Part shown: positions 1 through 55,783 of the stretch, in pieces
Numbering within the stretch: position 1 is the first letter of the stretch
Layout of the letters: the number at the start of each line of letters is the position of its first letter
NCBI RefSeq assembly: GCF_019703515.2
Contig: NC_059372.1
Location: 26,474,431-26,538,430 of the forward strand
DNA from: Myxocyprinus asiaticus
Lineage: Eukaryota > Chordata > Actinopteri > Cypriniformes > Catostomidae
Direction of reading: 5' to 3'
DNA length: 64,000 nt
Translations under genes and position numbers: made by a program
Notes under the pieces: generated by a model
The model's database searches: none
Seen by the model: only the letters and a program-made list of their open reading frames with translations
Told to the model about the DNA's origin: nothing

Positions 1-340
1 GCTCAGGGGCGATCGGCGGCCCGCTGCCGTGTCTGAAGCCTGGGGCTGAGTTAAGTCGCAGTCGCTGCGGCTCCGCTACGGAGAAGGACACGACGTCGTA
101 GACTCCTCATAACAGAGCAGCATCAAAGCAACGTAAGCTCTCATGAAACAATCGTCGTCATGTCTAGACCTCATATAATGCCTCTGTTTGATTACAAATG
201 TAAATACTGTTGACAGCGCCGCACCACCCGACCTTGCGGCATAGCCAAGCGCGTGATTAGCTCGCGCTTGCGGGAGCCGGTCGAAGAGCGAGAGGCCTCG
301 AGCTGCACTCTTCTCACTGGAACAGACTCTTAGCTCGCCC
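1..340. promoter_or_regulatory. CpG-rich stretch, possible usp19 promoter or non-coding exon 1
   Basis: The first ~340 bases are clearly richer in G+C and CpG than the AT-rich DNA that follows. The first usp19 coding exon, at 1125, starts after a good splice acceptor, so an upstream non-coding exon must exist; this stretch is the only CpG-rich candidate in the window. No donor site or TSS could be fixed. The open reading frame on the minus strand here resembles no known protein and is not called. The assignment is inference only. Confidence 0.3.
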
Positions 341-1124
341 TTCACTTAAAACGGCTAAACCGACTTCCCTACGACTAGCAAACGATGTAAAGAAATGACA
401 ACCCTCTAACTAACGATATATGGCACTAGTAGAACGTATATTAACGTTAAGGGTCAGTTTGAGGTTGAAATGCTAGTTAGTGTAAGGAAAGACTTTGGTG
501 TGATATCGAGTCAGACAGGCTAAGCTAGCGGGAGCATTACAGTTTTATAAGCGGTTTGAGTTTCCATGGCTGCAGTCTTCTCATACGACAACTGAATTAG
601 AGAACAAAAGGTGGAAATTATCGTAGATACTGTTTATTTATTTTTTTATTCACAATATAATTTGATATAGAAAATGTTTCTGTTCTTGCCTATAGCTTCG
701 TTTTAAATAATAACAGCCTACTGTGTCATTACAGTATCGGTATTGATGGCCAGACAATTCATATTTTTTCATAAACAGCCAGAGGTTGTTTTACAATACA
801 CTGGGTGTGTTGGAATCAACATGGTTTGTTAAATATCCCGAAGTGTCTTTAAGCGATGTAGACACATGTCGAAGGGAATCCTCTTGTATTATGCTAACCC
901 ATAGATGCATTTGTTTACTCCCTTTTTGTTGTGATTTTACTGGTGTTAACTGTGATTCTAAGTTCTCATTTAACCCCAATATATCTTTACTTCATATCTT
1001 CCTTTTATTTGCCACTCTAATGGTAGAAAAAGTGTTAATTCTTGTAATGGATGAATTTATTGTGAATCATCTAGAGTTAACTGTTCATTTTACATTACAT
1101 TAATTACTGTCCTCTTGTTCACAG
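341..1124. other. AT-rich non-coding DNA upstream of the first coding exon
   Basis: No coding, RNA or repeat signal recognised. It ends in a pyrimidine-rich tract and AG at 1123-1124, the acceptor of the first usp19 coding exon. Probably intron. Confidence 0.4.
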
Positions 1125-1280
1125 TCTCTCTGATTCTCTTCTGGGAGTGCCCTCACGTGCAACGCCGCCAAGATAGCTGGACCGGGCAGGAAACGGCACA
1201 GCTCAGATCCAGACCCCTGTGGAAGTGGCTCCGGGAGCGAGGTGGGCGACGGCCAACTCGTTAGTGGCAAGTGGCTGAAG

Positions 1281-45551
<44,271 letters not shown>

Positions 45552-46661
45552 TTTACTCCTCACAATCATTAGACTGCAGTTACAAACCGCCTGTAATGAG
45601 TCAGTTCACCCTCAGCAGAAATGAAATATTTGCACTTTGCATTTTAAGGAATCATTTACATATTGATAGTGCTTCTGTTTAGCTTTTGAGCCACACAGCC
45701 TGGTAGATTGTAATTTACGCAGACCTAAGATCTCTACTGTCCAGTTTTTAAATGTTTTAAAATCAACTCCTCTACATTGTTTAGTGGCAAGTTTAAAAGA
45801 ATGCTTCAAATCAAAAAACACTCAGGGAAAACTTGTTTTCTTTTATGAAGGTTTATTGTAACAGTAAGCAACATATACATTACTTTTAGTTTTTTTTTTG
45901 TTTGTTTGTTTTTTTTAATAGTTGTCTCATCCTTTAGGCTAGACTTAATTATTTAGCTGGATGACCAATCAATAAATCAAAACTGAGATAAAAACCCAAA
46001 TCTTTAAAGCTGCTAATCATGGTCATTCTTATCAGATACAAAATGCAACTTTATTACAATAATAATAATTTAAAAAAAGCATAATGGCAACATCTTAAAC
46101 TCATTAAAACTGTGATAATTGCCTTTCCTTAGCTATTGTAACACTCTTTAAACCTATAGCTGTATTATGTCATCTCAATTTTAAGTCAACATAAAATCAA
46201 AATTGGCCCTAGTTACTTTAAATTATAATCTTGGTCTTATTGCGCATGATTCGTCAAAGGGAAAAAGGTCTTTGTAATCTTTTAACAAAAAGTAATATCT
46301 TGTACTGCCTCTGAAATGACTTTCTTTTTAAATTTATGTCATTCTGCACAAGAAGAGAAAATAATGTTAACCAATAACAGAATAGTTAATTAGGCATTGC
46401 TTTAGGCTACATAATGGTAAGGAATCCCCACTTTTCACAAACATTTAACAAAAAAATATTTTTTTATTTTTTTATATTCTGTTTAATTCAGAAATATGTT
46501 GCATTATGGGAGTAAAATGGGCTATGAATGCCAGAATCATTGTTCTTTTGAGTAAACCTTCCTACTTTAGATCCTTAATGAAATAATCCCAGATTTTCAA
46601 GCATTTTTGTTGCATGTTGATGTTTTTCCTTTAAAAAAAGAATTTAAGGGGCTTACTCATA
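45552..46661. other. usp19 exon A 3' UTR and AT-rich intronic DNA
   Basis: Follows the tail-anchor stop codon. Contains an AATAAA at 45971 as a possible poly(A) signal. Otherwise AT-rich with no gene. Confidence 0.4.
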
Positions 46662-47973
46662 CAGTGGCAATAAAACGTATGTGAATCCTTTGGAATTACC
46701 TGGTTTTCTGTATTAATTGGTCATAAAATTAAATCTCATCTTCATCAAAGTCATAAGTATAGACAAACACAATGTGCTTAAGCTAACAACACACAAACAA
46801 TTATAATCTTTCATGTCTTTATTGAACACATCTAATTAAACATTCACAGTGCTGTGAAAAGGGTACATGAACCCTTGGATTTAATAACTGGTCGATCCTC
46901 CTTTGACAACAATAACCTCAACCAAGCATTTCTGGCATTTCAAGTAATTTTTTACCATTCTTCCTTACAGAACTGCCTCAACTCAGTCATATTCTTAGGA
47001 TGTCTGGTGTGAGTGGCTCTCTTTACGTCATTCCACAGCGTCTCTATTGGGTTGAGGTCTGGGCTCTGACTGGGATGTACTTCAGTGTTTAGGGTCATTG
47101 TCCTGCTGCATCACCCAATTTATACTGAGCTTCAGCTGGTGCACAGCCACCCTGACATTATCCTGTAGGATATCTTGATAAGCTTGGTAATTAATTTTTA
47201 CCTCGATGATGGCAAGCGGTCCAGGCCCCGAAGCAGCAAAGCAGCCCTAAATCATGTTGCTCCCACCACCGTACTTCACCATTGCGATGTTTTCATGTTG
47301 GTATATGGTGAACTTTTGTTCTTCACCAAACAATTCAACCTTAGTTTCATCAGTCCACAAAACATTTTCCCCATAGCACTGTGTCAAGGTGGTCTTTGGC
47401 AAACTTCAGGCACGCAACAATGTTTTTGTTGGAAGGCAGTGGCTTCCTTCTTGGTGTCCTGCCTTGGACACCATGCCTGTTTAATGTTTTCCGTATAGTT
47501 GACTCATGAACAGAGATGTTAACCAGTACCAATGATTTGTTCAAGTCTTTAGTTGTCACTCAAGCATTCTATTTTTTAGCTCATTGAGCATTTTGCTGTG
47601 TGCCCTTTTGAGTCATATTAGCTGGACGGCCACTTCTAGGGAGAGTAGCCACAGTACTAAATTGTCTCCATTTATAGACAGTTTGTCTAACTGTGAACAG
47701 ATGAATATCTAAGCTCCTTGAGAACTTTGTAACCCTTACATTTTGTTGACATCATTAGCTTAGGGGTTCATGTACTTTTTCCAACCTATACTGTGAATGT
47801 TTGAATGATGTATTCAGTATGTACAGGAACAGTACAATAATTTGTGTTATTAGTTAAAACAGACTGTGTTTGTTCATTATTGTAACTTAGATGAAGTTCA
47901 AACCATATTTTAAGACAAATGTATACATAAATGCAGGTTACTCAAAAGGATTCACATACTTCTCTTTCCACTG
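46662..47973 (-). mobile_element. Tc1/mariner element H between the two terminal exons
   Basis: CAGTGGCAATAAAACGTATG at left and CATACTTCTCTTTCCACTG at right, next to TA. The transposase lies on minus; 47350-47559 gives LVNISVHESTIRKTLNRHGVQG. Same family as 31496-32885 but inverted. Degenerate. Confidence 0.82.
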
Positions 47974-49308
47974 TATTTTAACCACTAAATTAAGACTGGA
48001 TTGTAGCCAAAATGTGCTTGTCTTTTTGGTTTTTGAAGCAGTTTGAATTGTTACTGTTTTCCCAGTCAGTGCAGTACTGTATGTATGTACCCTGTTGGGG
48101 TACTAACAGGGGTTTAATTGGGGCGGAACAGTCCAGAACAGCATTCTGGCACCTCCGATTCAAAAAAGAAATATTGGCAGTTTGTTTGTCACTTCATTCT
48201 ATGTCCTGCAGGCAGGCTCTAGTTCAGTTGTTTTATGCATTCTGTCTCCATTTAGTAAGTGTGCTTGCTTGAAAACACCTTTAAATTTAATTACATAAGA
48301 ATAATGCTTTCATCTAGTCTGTATCAAAACCTGGTCCACTATTTTTGCCTAGAGCAGCACTCTTTTAAACAGGGCACACACACTGTTGCCCACTACTGTT
48401 CCTGGATAGGGATCACAAATTAATATGCAACCAGTGCTCCAAGTGGGAAGAAATGTGTGTCCCCCCAAGAATCCCTATTAAATTCCAATTTAATCCCTGG
48501 AAATTATATTTGTTTTATAGTTTGCACAATTAATCCAAAGTTTAGTTGCGCATTGTAAAATGAATGGTGGGTCTTATGATTGGAGTGCTGCTAGGTTTGT
48601 GGGGATATAACATTTTCAAGTCTCCGGGATGCTGAAGGTCTATAATGGTTCACAAGGCCGCTCACACTACAAAGCCTGAAGACATTTGGCTTCTGGTAAT
48701 GACTCAGTTGAATTTAAACTACTCAACTTCTGACTCCTTCTGGGACAAAGTGACTGAAACTAAACTAAACAGATGTTGTACCTCATTAAGATCACTTCAA
48801 AGTCTAAAAGCGAATTAATTTCTGGAGTATCATGATTGGTGATTCTGTTCAGAGAATGTTACTTGTTCTAATTAGGAGGTGAATCTTTGGTCTTCTTTTT
48901 CCAGTCTTTTGAGCAAGGGCACTTACATCAATAATCAAGTCTTTATATTGTATATGTAATCACATGTCTGCTTGTTTATGGGTTCATGTTTAAGCAGCGC
49001 TTTAACATTTCTAGATTGTTGATTTTATTTAAGTAAATATAACAATCTATAAACAAAATGTTAATATATTTATGATGCTGCAAAAAAGTTCTCGGCAATA
49101 AATTCTAAATGCTGCTCAATTGTAAAGGTACCCTTACTGCCTTCATAAATAAAGGTCAAGATCAATCAGCAATTGGATTAGTTGAATTCTTAAACTGTTT
49201 TTATCTGATGTCTTTTATAATTTCATGTGAATCTCCTGAGTTGGCATGTACTCCACTCATAGAGGATGCAGAGAGTTTCTCCATTTATAATGGTCGTTTA
49301 TTTTACAG
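47974..49308. other. Intron before the EEVD exon
   Basis: No recognised gene or element; open frames here lack homology or splice logic. Confidence 0.4.
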
Positions 49309-49449
49309 GCTTCTAGCCAGGCACTGTTTGGGACAGACCTGGATCCAGATGGACCCCCTCAGTTGAGCACAGATGTGACCTCTGATATGTTTGCACACTC
49401 TGGAGAATGCTCCGCTCCATCATACAGCAGCATGGAGGAGGTGGATTAA
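49309..49449 (+). CDS. usp19: usp19 alternative terminal exon B: soluble isoform ending in EEVD
   Basis: After TTTTACAG a 46-codon open frame starts in phase 0, the phase left by the shared exon ending at 41952, and stops at 49447-49449. It reads ASSQALFGTDL at its start and ends SSMEEVD. It has no hydrophobic segment, so this isoform (1451 residues) would be soluble. A C-terminal EEVD is the motif by which Hsp90 and Hsp70 bind TPR co-chaperones, and a mammalian cytosolic USP19 isoform is reported, to my recollection, to end the same way. The phase match, splice site and ending strongly support a real exon. Confidence 0.88.
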   Translation, partial: ASSQALFGTDLDPDGPPQLSTDVTSDMFAHSGECSAPSYSSMEEVD

Positions 49450-50674
49450 AACTTAACCATAAAGCCCATGACAATGATCACCAATGGCAGCCAGTCAGGA
49501 AGACTTGCTTCCTCAGAAAATAGAGACGTAAATGTCACAATTGGATCTAGCATGGCAAAGGTGCTCAAGTTGCACTTTTTTTTTTATTTGCAATGTTGAC
49601 AAATATTTGGCTGAGCATACATTTCCAAAAATGTAAGACTGTTTGGAATTTAAATGGACTGTATGCTCTCTGCTCAGACGACTTACAATAAGATGATGCT
49701 TAAGGTAAAGATAAATCACATATACATATTCACACATATATTCGGTGAGATGCACATTAAAAATACTGTCGTAAGGGGAGTGGTCTTTAAAAGTTCTTGT
49801 TTATGCACAGACTTGCAAGTTTTTTTGTTTTTTTTTTAAAGATGTATATGTAATCATTTTAACCTAAAAAATTATGCCATTCACAATTTCACATGGTAGG
49901 TTTGAAATATATTTATCTTGCTTGTATTTACACTTGAAAACTCATCAATGAGCATGATCAACATAGTGTGGATGCACAGAAGAGTTTGTTTGAATGTTGT
50001 TAGTTTTTGTTTTATCTCACTGAAGTGTCACCAGGCCTGATGTGTTTCTCTGTAAGAGTCTGGTATTGATGTGCAAATTTATTGGAGGTGGTGGTGTAAA
50101 TAATTAGGTGTGCGGACAAGGCAGATTGTTTGGAGCCATTCGTCAACTTGATGTCCTTTTTCCCGAGAAAATTCAGATTTTGAAATAGATTTTCTTTTGC
50201 TTTACTCATTGGTAAATCCTGTGGAAATGCATACATGAAGTGCAAAGGCTTGATTGAGATGCATGTTGAGCTACAATAGTCGTAGTACTGTGTATCTTAT
50301 ACCATCTCTGTACTATTGTTTTTCTAAGTTTTGGGTTGTCTTGTTTCCCCATACCTTCTGTTTTCATATTGGACTGCATAGTAAGTGGGAACTGGGGGTT
50401 TGATCGTGAGAATGCTGCTGTGAATAAAACAGAAATGGTTAATATAAATAAAAGATTTTTTGCATAACATTAAATATTTCAACTTTATTTGCATTTTTTT
50501 TTAATCAGTTGAATTCCATACCAGATTAATGGATGAATCTCATGAAAACTGGCAAGAAATGCTTGTCATTTTTCTCCCCCCAAGTCATGAGTATATTGTA
50601 TGTGTGAGTGCATGTATAGACATATATATATATGTATATATATAATACACATATATTATACACACATATATATA
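49450..50674 (+). other. usp19: usp19 long 3' UTR
   Basis: AT-rich, no coding signal, from the EEVD stop to the poly(A) signals at ~50422-50452, then AT-rich microsatellite-like sequence (ATATAT, CACATA) to the Tc1 element. Confidence 0.5.
50422..50452 (+). terminator. usp19: Poly(A) signals for the long usp19 3' UTR
   Basis: Two AATAAA hexamers (at ~50422 and ~50446) lie about 1 kb after the EEVD stop codon and before the Tc1 element at 50675. They are the best 3' end candidates for the soluble isoform. An AATAAA at 45971 may serve the membrane isoform, with weaker support. Confidence 0.5.
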
Positions 50675-51912
50675 CACTATATTGCCAAAAGTATTCGCTC
50701 ATCTGCCTTTAGACGCATATGAACTTAAGTGACATCCCATTCTTAATCCATAGGGTTTAATATGACGTCGGCCCACCCTTTGCAGCTATAACAACTTCAA
50801 CTCTTCTGGGAAGGCTTTCCACAAGGTTTAGTAGTGTGTTTATGGGAATTTTTGACCATTCTTCCAGAAGCGCATTTGTGAGGTCAGACACTGATGTTGG
50901 ACGAGAAGGCCTGGCTCGCAGTCTTCGCTCTAATTCATCCCAAAGGTGCTCTATCAGGTTGAGGTCAGGACTCTGTGCAGGCCAGTCAAGTTCTTCCACA
51001 CCAAACTCGCTCATCCATGTCTTTATGGACCTTGATTTGTGCACTGGTGCGCAGTCATGTTGGAACAGGAAGGGGCCATCCCCAAACTGTTCCCACAAAG
51101 TTGGGAGCATGGAATTGTCCAAAATCTCTTGGTATGCTGAAGCATTCAGAGTTCCTTTCATTGGAACTAAGGGGCCAAGCCCAGCTCCTGAAAAACAACC
51201 CCACACCATAATCCCCCTCCACCAAACTTCACAGTTGGCACAATGCAGTCAGACAAGTACCGTTCTCCTGGCAACCGCCAAACCCAGACTCATCCATCAG
51301 ATTGCCAGATGGAGAAGCGTGATTCGTCACTCCAGAGAACACGTCTCCACTGCTCTAGAGTCCAGTGGCGGCGTGCTTTACACCACTGCATCCGACGCTT
51401 TGCATTGCACTTGGTGATGTATGGCTTGGATGCAGCTGCTCGGCCATGGAAACCCATTCCATGAAGCTCTCTACGCACTAATCTGAAGGCCACATGAACT
51501 TTGGAGGTCTGTAGCGATTGACTCTGCAGAAAGTTGGCGACCACTGCGCACTATGCGCCTCAGCATCCGCTGACCCCGCTCTCTGACTTTTTACGTGGCC
51601 TACCATTTCGTGGCTGAGTTGCTGTCATTCCCAATCGCTTCCACTTTGTTATAATACCACTGACAGTTGACTGTGGAATATTTAGTAGCGAGGAAATTTC
51701 ACAACTGGACTTGTTGCACAGGTGGCATCCTATCACAGTACCACGCTGGAATTCACTGAGCTCCTGAGAGCGGCCCATTCTTTCACAAATGTTTGTAGAA
51801 GCAGTCTGCATGCCTAGGCGCTTCATTGTATACACCTGTGGCCATGGAAGTGATTGAAACACCTGAATTCAATTATTTGGATGGGTGAGCGAATACTTTT
51901 GGCAATATAGTG
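50675..51912 (-). mobile_element. Tc1/mariner element I, nearly full length, just downstream of usp19
   Basis: CACTATATTGCCAAAAGTAT and its complement ATACTTTTGGCAATATAGTG bound the element, next to TA. Transposase on minus occupies ~51778 to 50757. Confidence 0.88.
50757..51778 (-). pseudogene. Tc1 transposase of element I, lightly broken
   Basis: Read on minus: MGRSQELSEFQRGTVIG with a helix-turn-helix (SSLLNIPQSTVSGIITKW) and GRPRKK; then WTLEQWRRVLWSDESRF (first Asp), [15 protein letters not shown] block, [13 protein letters not shown] (second Asp) and [17 protein letters not shown] (Glu). Total span fits a ~340-residue Tc1 transposase. The first two pieces share a frame and are split by stop codons near 51560; the last piece (50757-51209) is in another frame. 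Among the least decayed transposases in the window. Confidence 0.82.
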
Positions 51913-51928
51913 TATATACACACACACA

Positions 51929-52434
51929 CACTGCTGTTCAAAAGTTTGGAGTCACTTGACTGAAATGTTTCTCATGATCTTAAAAAATCTTTTGATCTGA
52001 AGGCGTATGCTTAAATGTTTCAAATGAGTTTTGTGTACAAAAATATAATTGTGCCACCATATTAATTTATTTCATTATAAAACTAAAATTTAATAATAAA
52101 AAAAAAAGTTTTTGAAATTGATGAATTGAACCAAATAATAAAGAAAAGCAGCCAATAAGTGCCCAACATAGATGGGAACTCCTTCAATACTGTTAAAAAA
52201 GCATCCCAGGGTGATACCTCAAGAAGTTGGTTGAGAAAATGTCAAGAGTACATGTCTGCAAATTCTAGGCAAAGGGTGACTACTTTGAAGATGCTAAAAT
52301 ATAACACAGTTTTGAGTTATTTTGGATTTTGTTTAGTCACAACAGAGTTTAGATGACTTTACTATTATCCTTAAATGTGAAGGAAAAAAATGTCAATAAA
52401 GAATAAGTGACCCCAAACTTTTGACTGGTAGTGT
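51929..52434. mobile_element. Tc1-type MITE, ~500 bp
   Basis: ACTGCTGTTCAAAAGTTTGG and GTCAC at left are matched by GTGACCCCAAACTTTTGAC and TGGTAGT at right. A (CA)n run precedes it. No transposase frame. Confidence 0.65.
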
Positions 52435-52436
52435 GT

Positions 52437-54690
52437 TATTTTATATGTATAATATATATATAATAACTCAAGATTAAACGAAGTCTTTTTTTTTTTTTTT
52501 TTTAAGAAGTATTGAGATTTTTAGTATTGTTAGAATGTTAAGTACAATTGTTACATGATGGTAGTGTTTGTTCAGCTGAATTTAATTTATACGACTAATT
52601 ACAACAATAATAATGATTATACAATTATTTACGAAAGCCTCATTCTTGGGCAAATAATTTTTTCCTATTTTATTTTGGGATGAAATGTGACTTGGACATT
52701 TCTTCGTGAGATTCACCCCTTCACACAATCTGAATTGTATAATGCCAGAGACTATATAGCAGAGACTCTTCTATTAATATGAATGGGAGAAATTGGAACG
52801 GTCAAAGGATGTAGACAAGGAAGTCCATTCACCTTTTAGATACAGACATAGCCTGTCAATCAACTGGAGAATGCGCATGCGCATTAGCTAGACAAGCCGA
52901 GTAAATATCGTTTTTCAGCGTGATCTGAGCTAAAGAAGCTCAATTTATGATACCGGTGTTGTTATATTTTACTGCTGATTTTAAATATGTTCTTTGATCG
53001 TAATCTTGACCGACCGTTTTTTAGATTTCGGTCATTCCCCATTCAAGAAGATAGGAGCTGTACTTGTATGCCATTTGTTTACAAAGCAAAAATAGCTGCC
53101 CAGCCTGCCCAAGCTTTCCAAAGATGGCTTATTCTTATACTGGTAACAATGAACAATTTGCTGTAGTGATACAAATACAAAATGCTCAGACATCAAGGTA
53201 CAGTTTTCTTTCTAATACTAATTTAGACTACGGGAGGAGAAGAGAAGCGCCAGTAGAGGACGATATCTCAACGTACTCCCACACATTGTCAAGTATGCAC
53301 AATATTCTTGAGTCCCATGTTATGTTATGTCCTAACACAGCATTGAAAATGACAGAAACTTGAGAACAAATGATCACATAATTATAGCGAGGTGATATTG
53401 TTCTTGCCCACCTATCTGTTAATTATTACGGGTTTGAGGATGATGGCCAAATATCGCAAATACAAGCATTTTAATTATTTTGTTGAGTCTTTATCCATCG
53501 ATGGAAGAACCTGAGCAGACTAACCTGAAGAGTTTGTTGTAGGGAGATTATGTACTTACTGCAGATACAGGGGAGGTCCAGACAGCAGGATGCTCGTGTA
53601 TTACAGGACTCAGGCGATGATACTGTCATGCTGCTGTTTTTCGGATAAAATACAATTATTTAGCGGGAGATGAATGTGTAAGCTCAATCTAGCTTTATAA
53701 TTGTTAGTTTACATACATAATCTCCGTATCTAAATGCTATAAACTACTTGAAATGTTTTAGTGTTGACTGAACAACTGATCCTGTTGATAGATTGAATTT
53801 ATTGTTCTTGTATTGGAAATAATGATGGCTTATTAGCCACACAATAAACTGTACTGTACAAACAGAACTACATGCAATACAAGTAAACATATTTATTTGG
53901 ACATACATTATAAACATTGTACATAAACGTTCAATGTTCTCTGTAAAGCAACATAAAACAGTATGTATTATTCAAAGCAGTGTACAAATAAATTTAACTG
54001 ATACTGAATTCATACTCACACTGTTTTCCAAATCACCTTTTCCCCTTAAGGGAAGACATGCACATTCAGTAAAGACACTCAAAAGAAAGTGAATTGCAGG
54101 CAGGAAAAATGCAGGAAAGAGGAAAATCATAATTCAATTAATTTCAAACGTGATAAAACATCTCACTACTGTACATGTCTCATATAATAATTATGGTCTT
54201 CCACAGTAGAATTTATCCATTTAGTATCACAGCATGAAAACTGTTGAAAACATAATCTCTACTCACAGACAGTTCAGTAAAAACACTGTTCCTTTTATAC
54301 TCAGTAAAACACGTTCAAAACACGTGAACCATTCACAAAGGCCAACGTTGAATAGAAATGAACAAACTCTCAAAATGTCTAATGAATTTTCAGCACATGT
54401 ACACACACCTGTTAGAACAATAATGCTATCGTTTATATGTAATTCATTGCACTCCGATTCTTGACGTCTTTCATAGCCGGACCATAACAGTGATAATATA
54501 AGTACTCCCTGCTGTTGACTTCTTGCCAATAAAGTGACAAGAGCACAAAAACGAATTATTCCAAGCTTTTTCAAACAGATGTTCTCAAATCAATTCCTCT
54601 GTAGGCAGCCGATGGAAGCAGCAGCGTCTGGGAATGGAGCGCTTTACGAGTGGTTTCTCTGATAATTACATTGTTACACACAAAACGCCA
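52437..54690. other. Intergenic DNA between usp19 and the HAD-like gene
   Basis: Poly-T at ~52485-52503, AT-rich, with scattered short frames (e.g. minus 54263-54574) that match nothing I know. A minus-strand transcript starting near 54.65 kb cannot be excluded because of the promoter-like block next to it, but no coding exon could be supported. Confidence 0.35.
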
Positions 54691-54691
54691 A

Positions 54692-54873
54692 CCAATCGCA
54701 CTTCCGTTAGCCAACCGGAAATTCCGCCAACCTAGCGAAATACAGTGGACTCGCTGAGAATATTGTGGATAGGTCTCTACAGAACATTAAAGGATGTTTC
54801 AAATCCGTGGGCGTTTCTAAACTATCCAATGAAAGTAGGGAATCTCAATGGTTTGAAAACGCCCACTGATTGG
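54692..54873. promoter_or_regulatory. ETS/CCAAT-rich promoter-like block
   Basis: Contains CCAAT at 54692-54696 and 54826-54830, inverted ATTGG at 54869-54873, and opposed ETS-type cores CTTCCG (54701) and CCGGAA (54715). This density is typical of vertebrate housekeeping promoters. It could serve the HAD-like gene, a divergent transcript, or both. Confidence 0.45.
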
Positions 54874-54910
54874 GAAAAGCCCGTTTTTGTTCTGCAGAGA
54901 CGTAAGTCTC

Positions 54911-54913
<3 letters not shown>

Positions 54914-54946
<33 letters not shown>

Positions 54947-55294
54947 GCTTTATTGATTCAATGCCACAAGAACAAGAGGTATTACATATCCACATAATCA
55001 AATTAACATTAGCTGCCAGAGAGAGAGAGAAAAAATAAATAAATAAATAAAGGAAGAAAATTACATAAATTTAAATGCTTTCAGAGCATTACATGTTTTC
55101 AGTGCTTTTTTGTTTTTTGTTTGTTCCAAGAGATTTACATATAAAGTCATTTATAAAATGTGCAACATTTCGTTTACACTGAGCCCACTTCTTTTTATGT
55201 ATATGGAATTTTCCTAACAAAATAAACAAATGTTAAATTGTTCTTTACAATTAAAATTTTCTTTTTCTGTATAAAAAAGTACATCAAATATACA
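54914..55294 (-). mobile_element. Retro-inserted sequence with poly(A) tail (minus strand)
   Basis: A run of ~27 T at ~54916-54942 followed by TGCTTTATTGATTC: on the minus strand this is AATAAA about 10 bases before a poly(A) tail. Flanked by AAGTCTCCAA at 54904-54913 and 55295-55304. A processed retrocopy or LINE/SINE 3' end; the source transcript is not recognised. Confidence 0.65.
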
Positions 55295-55304
55295 AAGTCT
55301 CCAA

Positions 55305-55395
55305 ATTGTGATAGGTGGCGGTATTGCACTTATGTGTTTGCGACCCGCCGTAAAGCAACAAGAAGAAGAAAAAGAAGAAGAAGAAGAAGAAGAAG
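55305..55395 (+). mobile_element. Short retro-insertion ending in (AAG)n
   Basis: Sequence from TTGTGATAGGTGGCGG to a GAAGAA tail (about 55366-55395), bracketed by AAGTCTCCAA at 55295-55304 and 55396-55405. A small SINE-like unit with an AAG-repeat 3' end. The arginine/lysine-rich frame across it is microsatellite artefact. Confidence 0.55.
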
Positions 55396-55427
55396 AAGTC
55401 TCCAAATCGCTACAGTGCACCGCTCTT

Positions 55428-55437
55428 TCTCGCGAGA
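55428..55437. promoter_or_regulatory. TCTCGCGAGA core promoter motif (BANP type)
   Basis: Perfect palindromic TCTCGCGAGA ~350 bp upstream of the HAD-like start codon. In vertebrates this element drives TATA-less, CpG-type promoters and is bound by BANP. Its location just upstream of the gene makes it the likely core promoter. Confidence 0.7.
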
Positions 55438-55783
55438 TTTCAACTAGCAAGGAAGTCATGCTGTCATTGTGAAATCCGGTTTTGAGAACACAGCGATTAT
55501 AAAATGCTCTGGAAAGAAGAGACACACTTCCTTTCGCACAGAATGACTCGATGAATGTCTAAGCCAACAAACGTTTGTTTAAGTGATTTTTAAAGATCTA
55601 CAAATAGATAGAGCATCATATGGCACCAACTTAGGCTGTTGTCCCGTTGTTGGAAATGTGTGTCATCCCCATAACTCATATGGAGTCTTCAGTCATTCAT
55701 CTCCAAAGATCTCTCAGTTCGTCTACACCGGTGTTTCTTTATTTATGCTTTATTTAAATACGTCAGATCAACATTTTACCGCT

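Noticed and set aside
76..345. 89-codon minus-strand frame in the CpG-rich start
   Set aside because: No homology, no splice logic; open mainly because the region is GC-rich.
1242..1280. In-frame upstream GTG start for usp19
   Set aside because: Not an ATG; ATG 1281 has strong Kozak context.
54263..54574. 103-codon minus-strand frame as a possible gene
   Set aside because: No recognisable domain, no clear start context or splice partner.
55238..55447. Arg/Lys-rich frame near the HAD-like promoter
   Set aside because: Produced by the AAG microsatellite tail of a retro-insertion.
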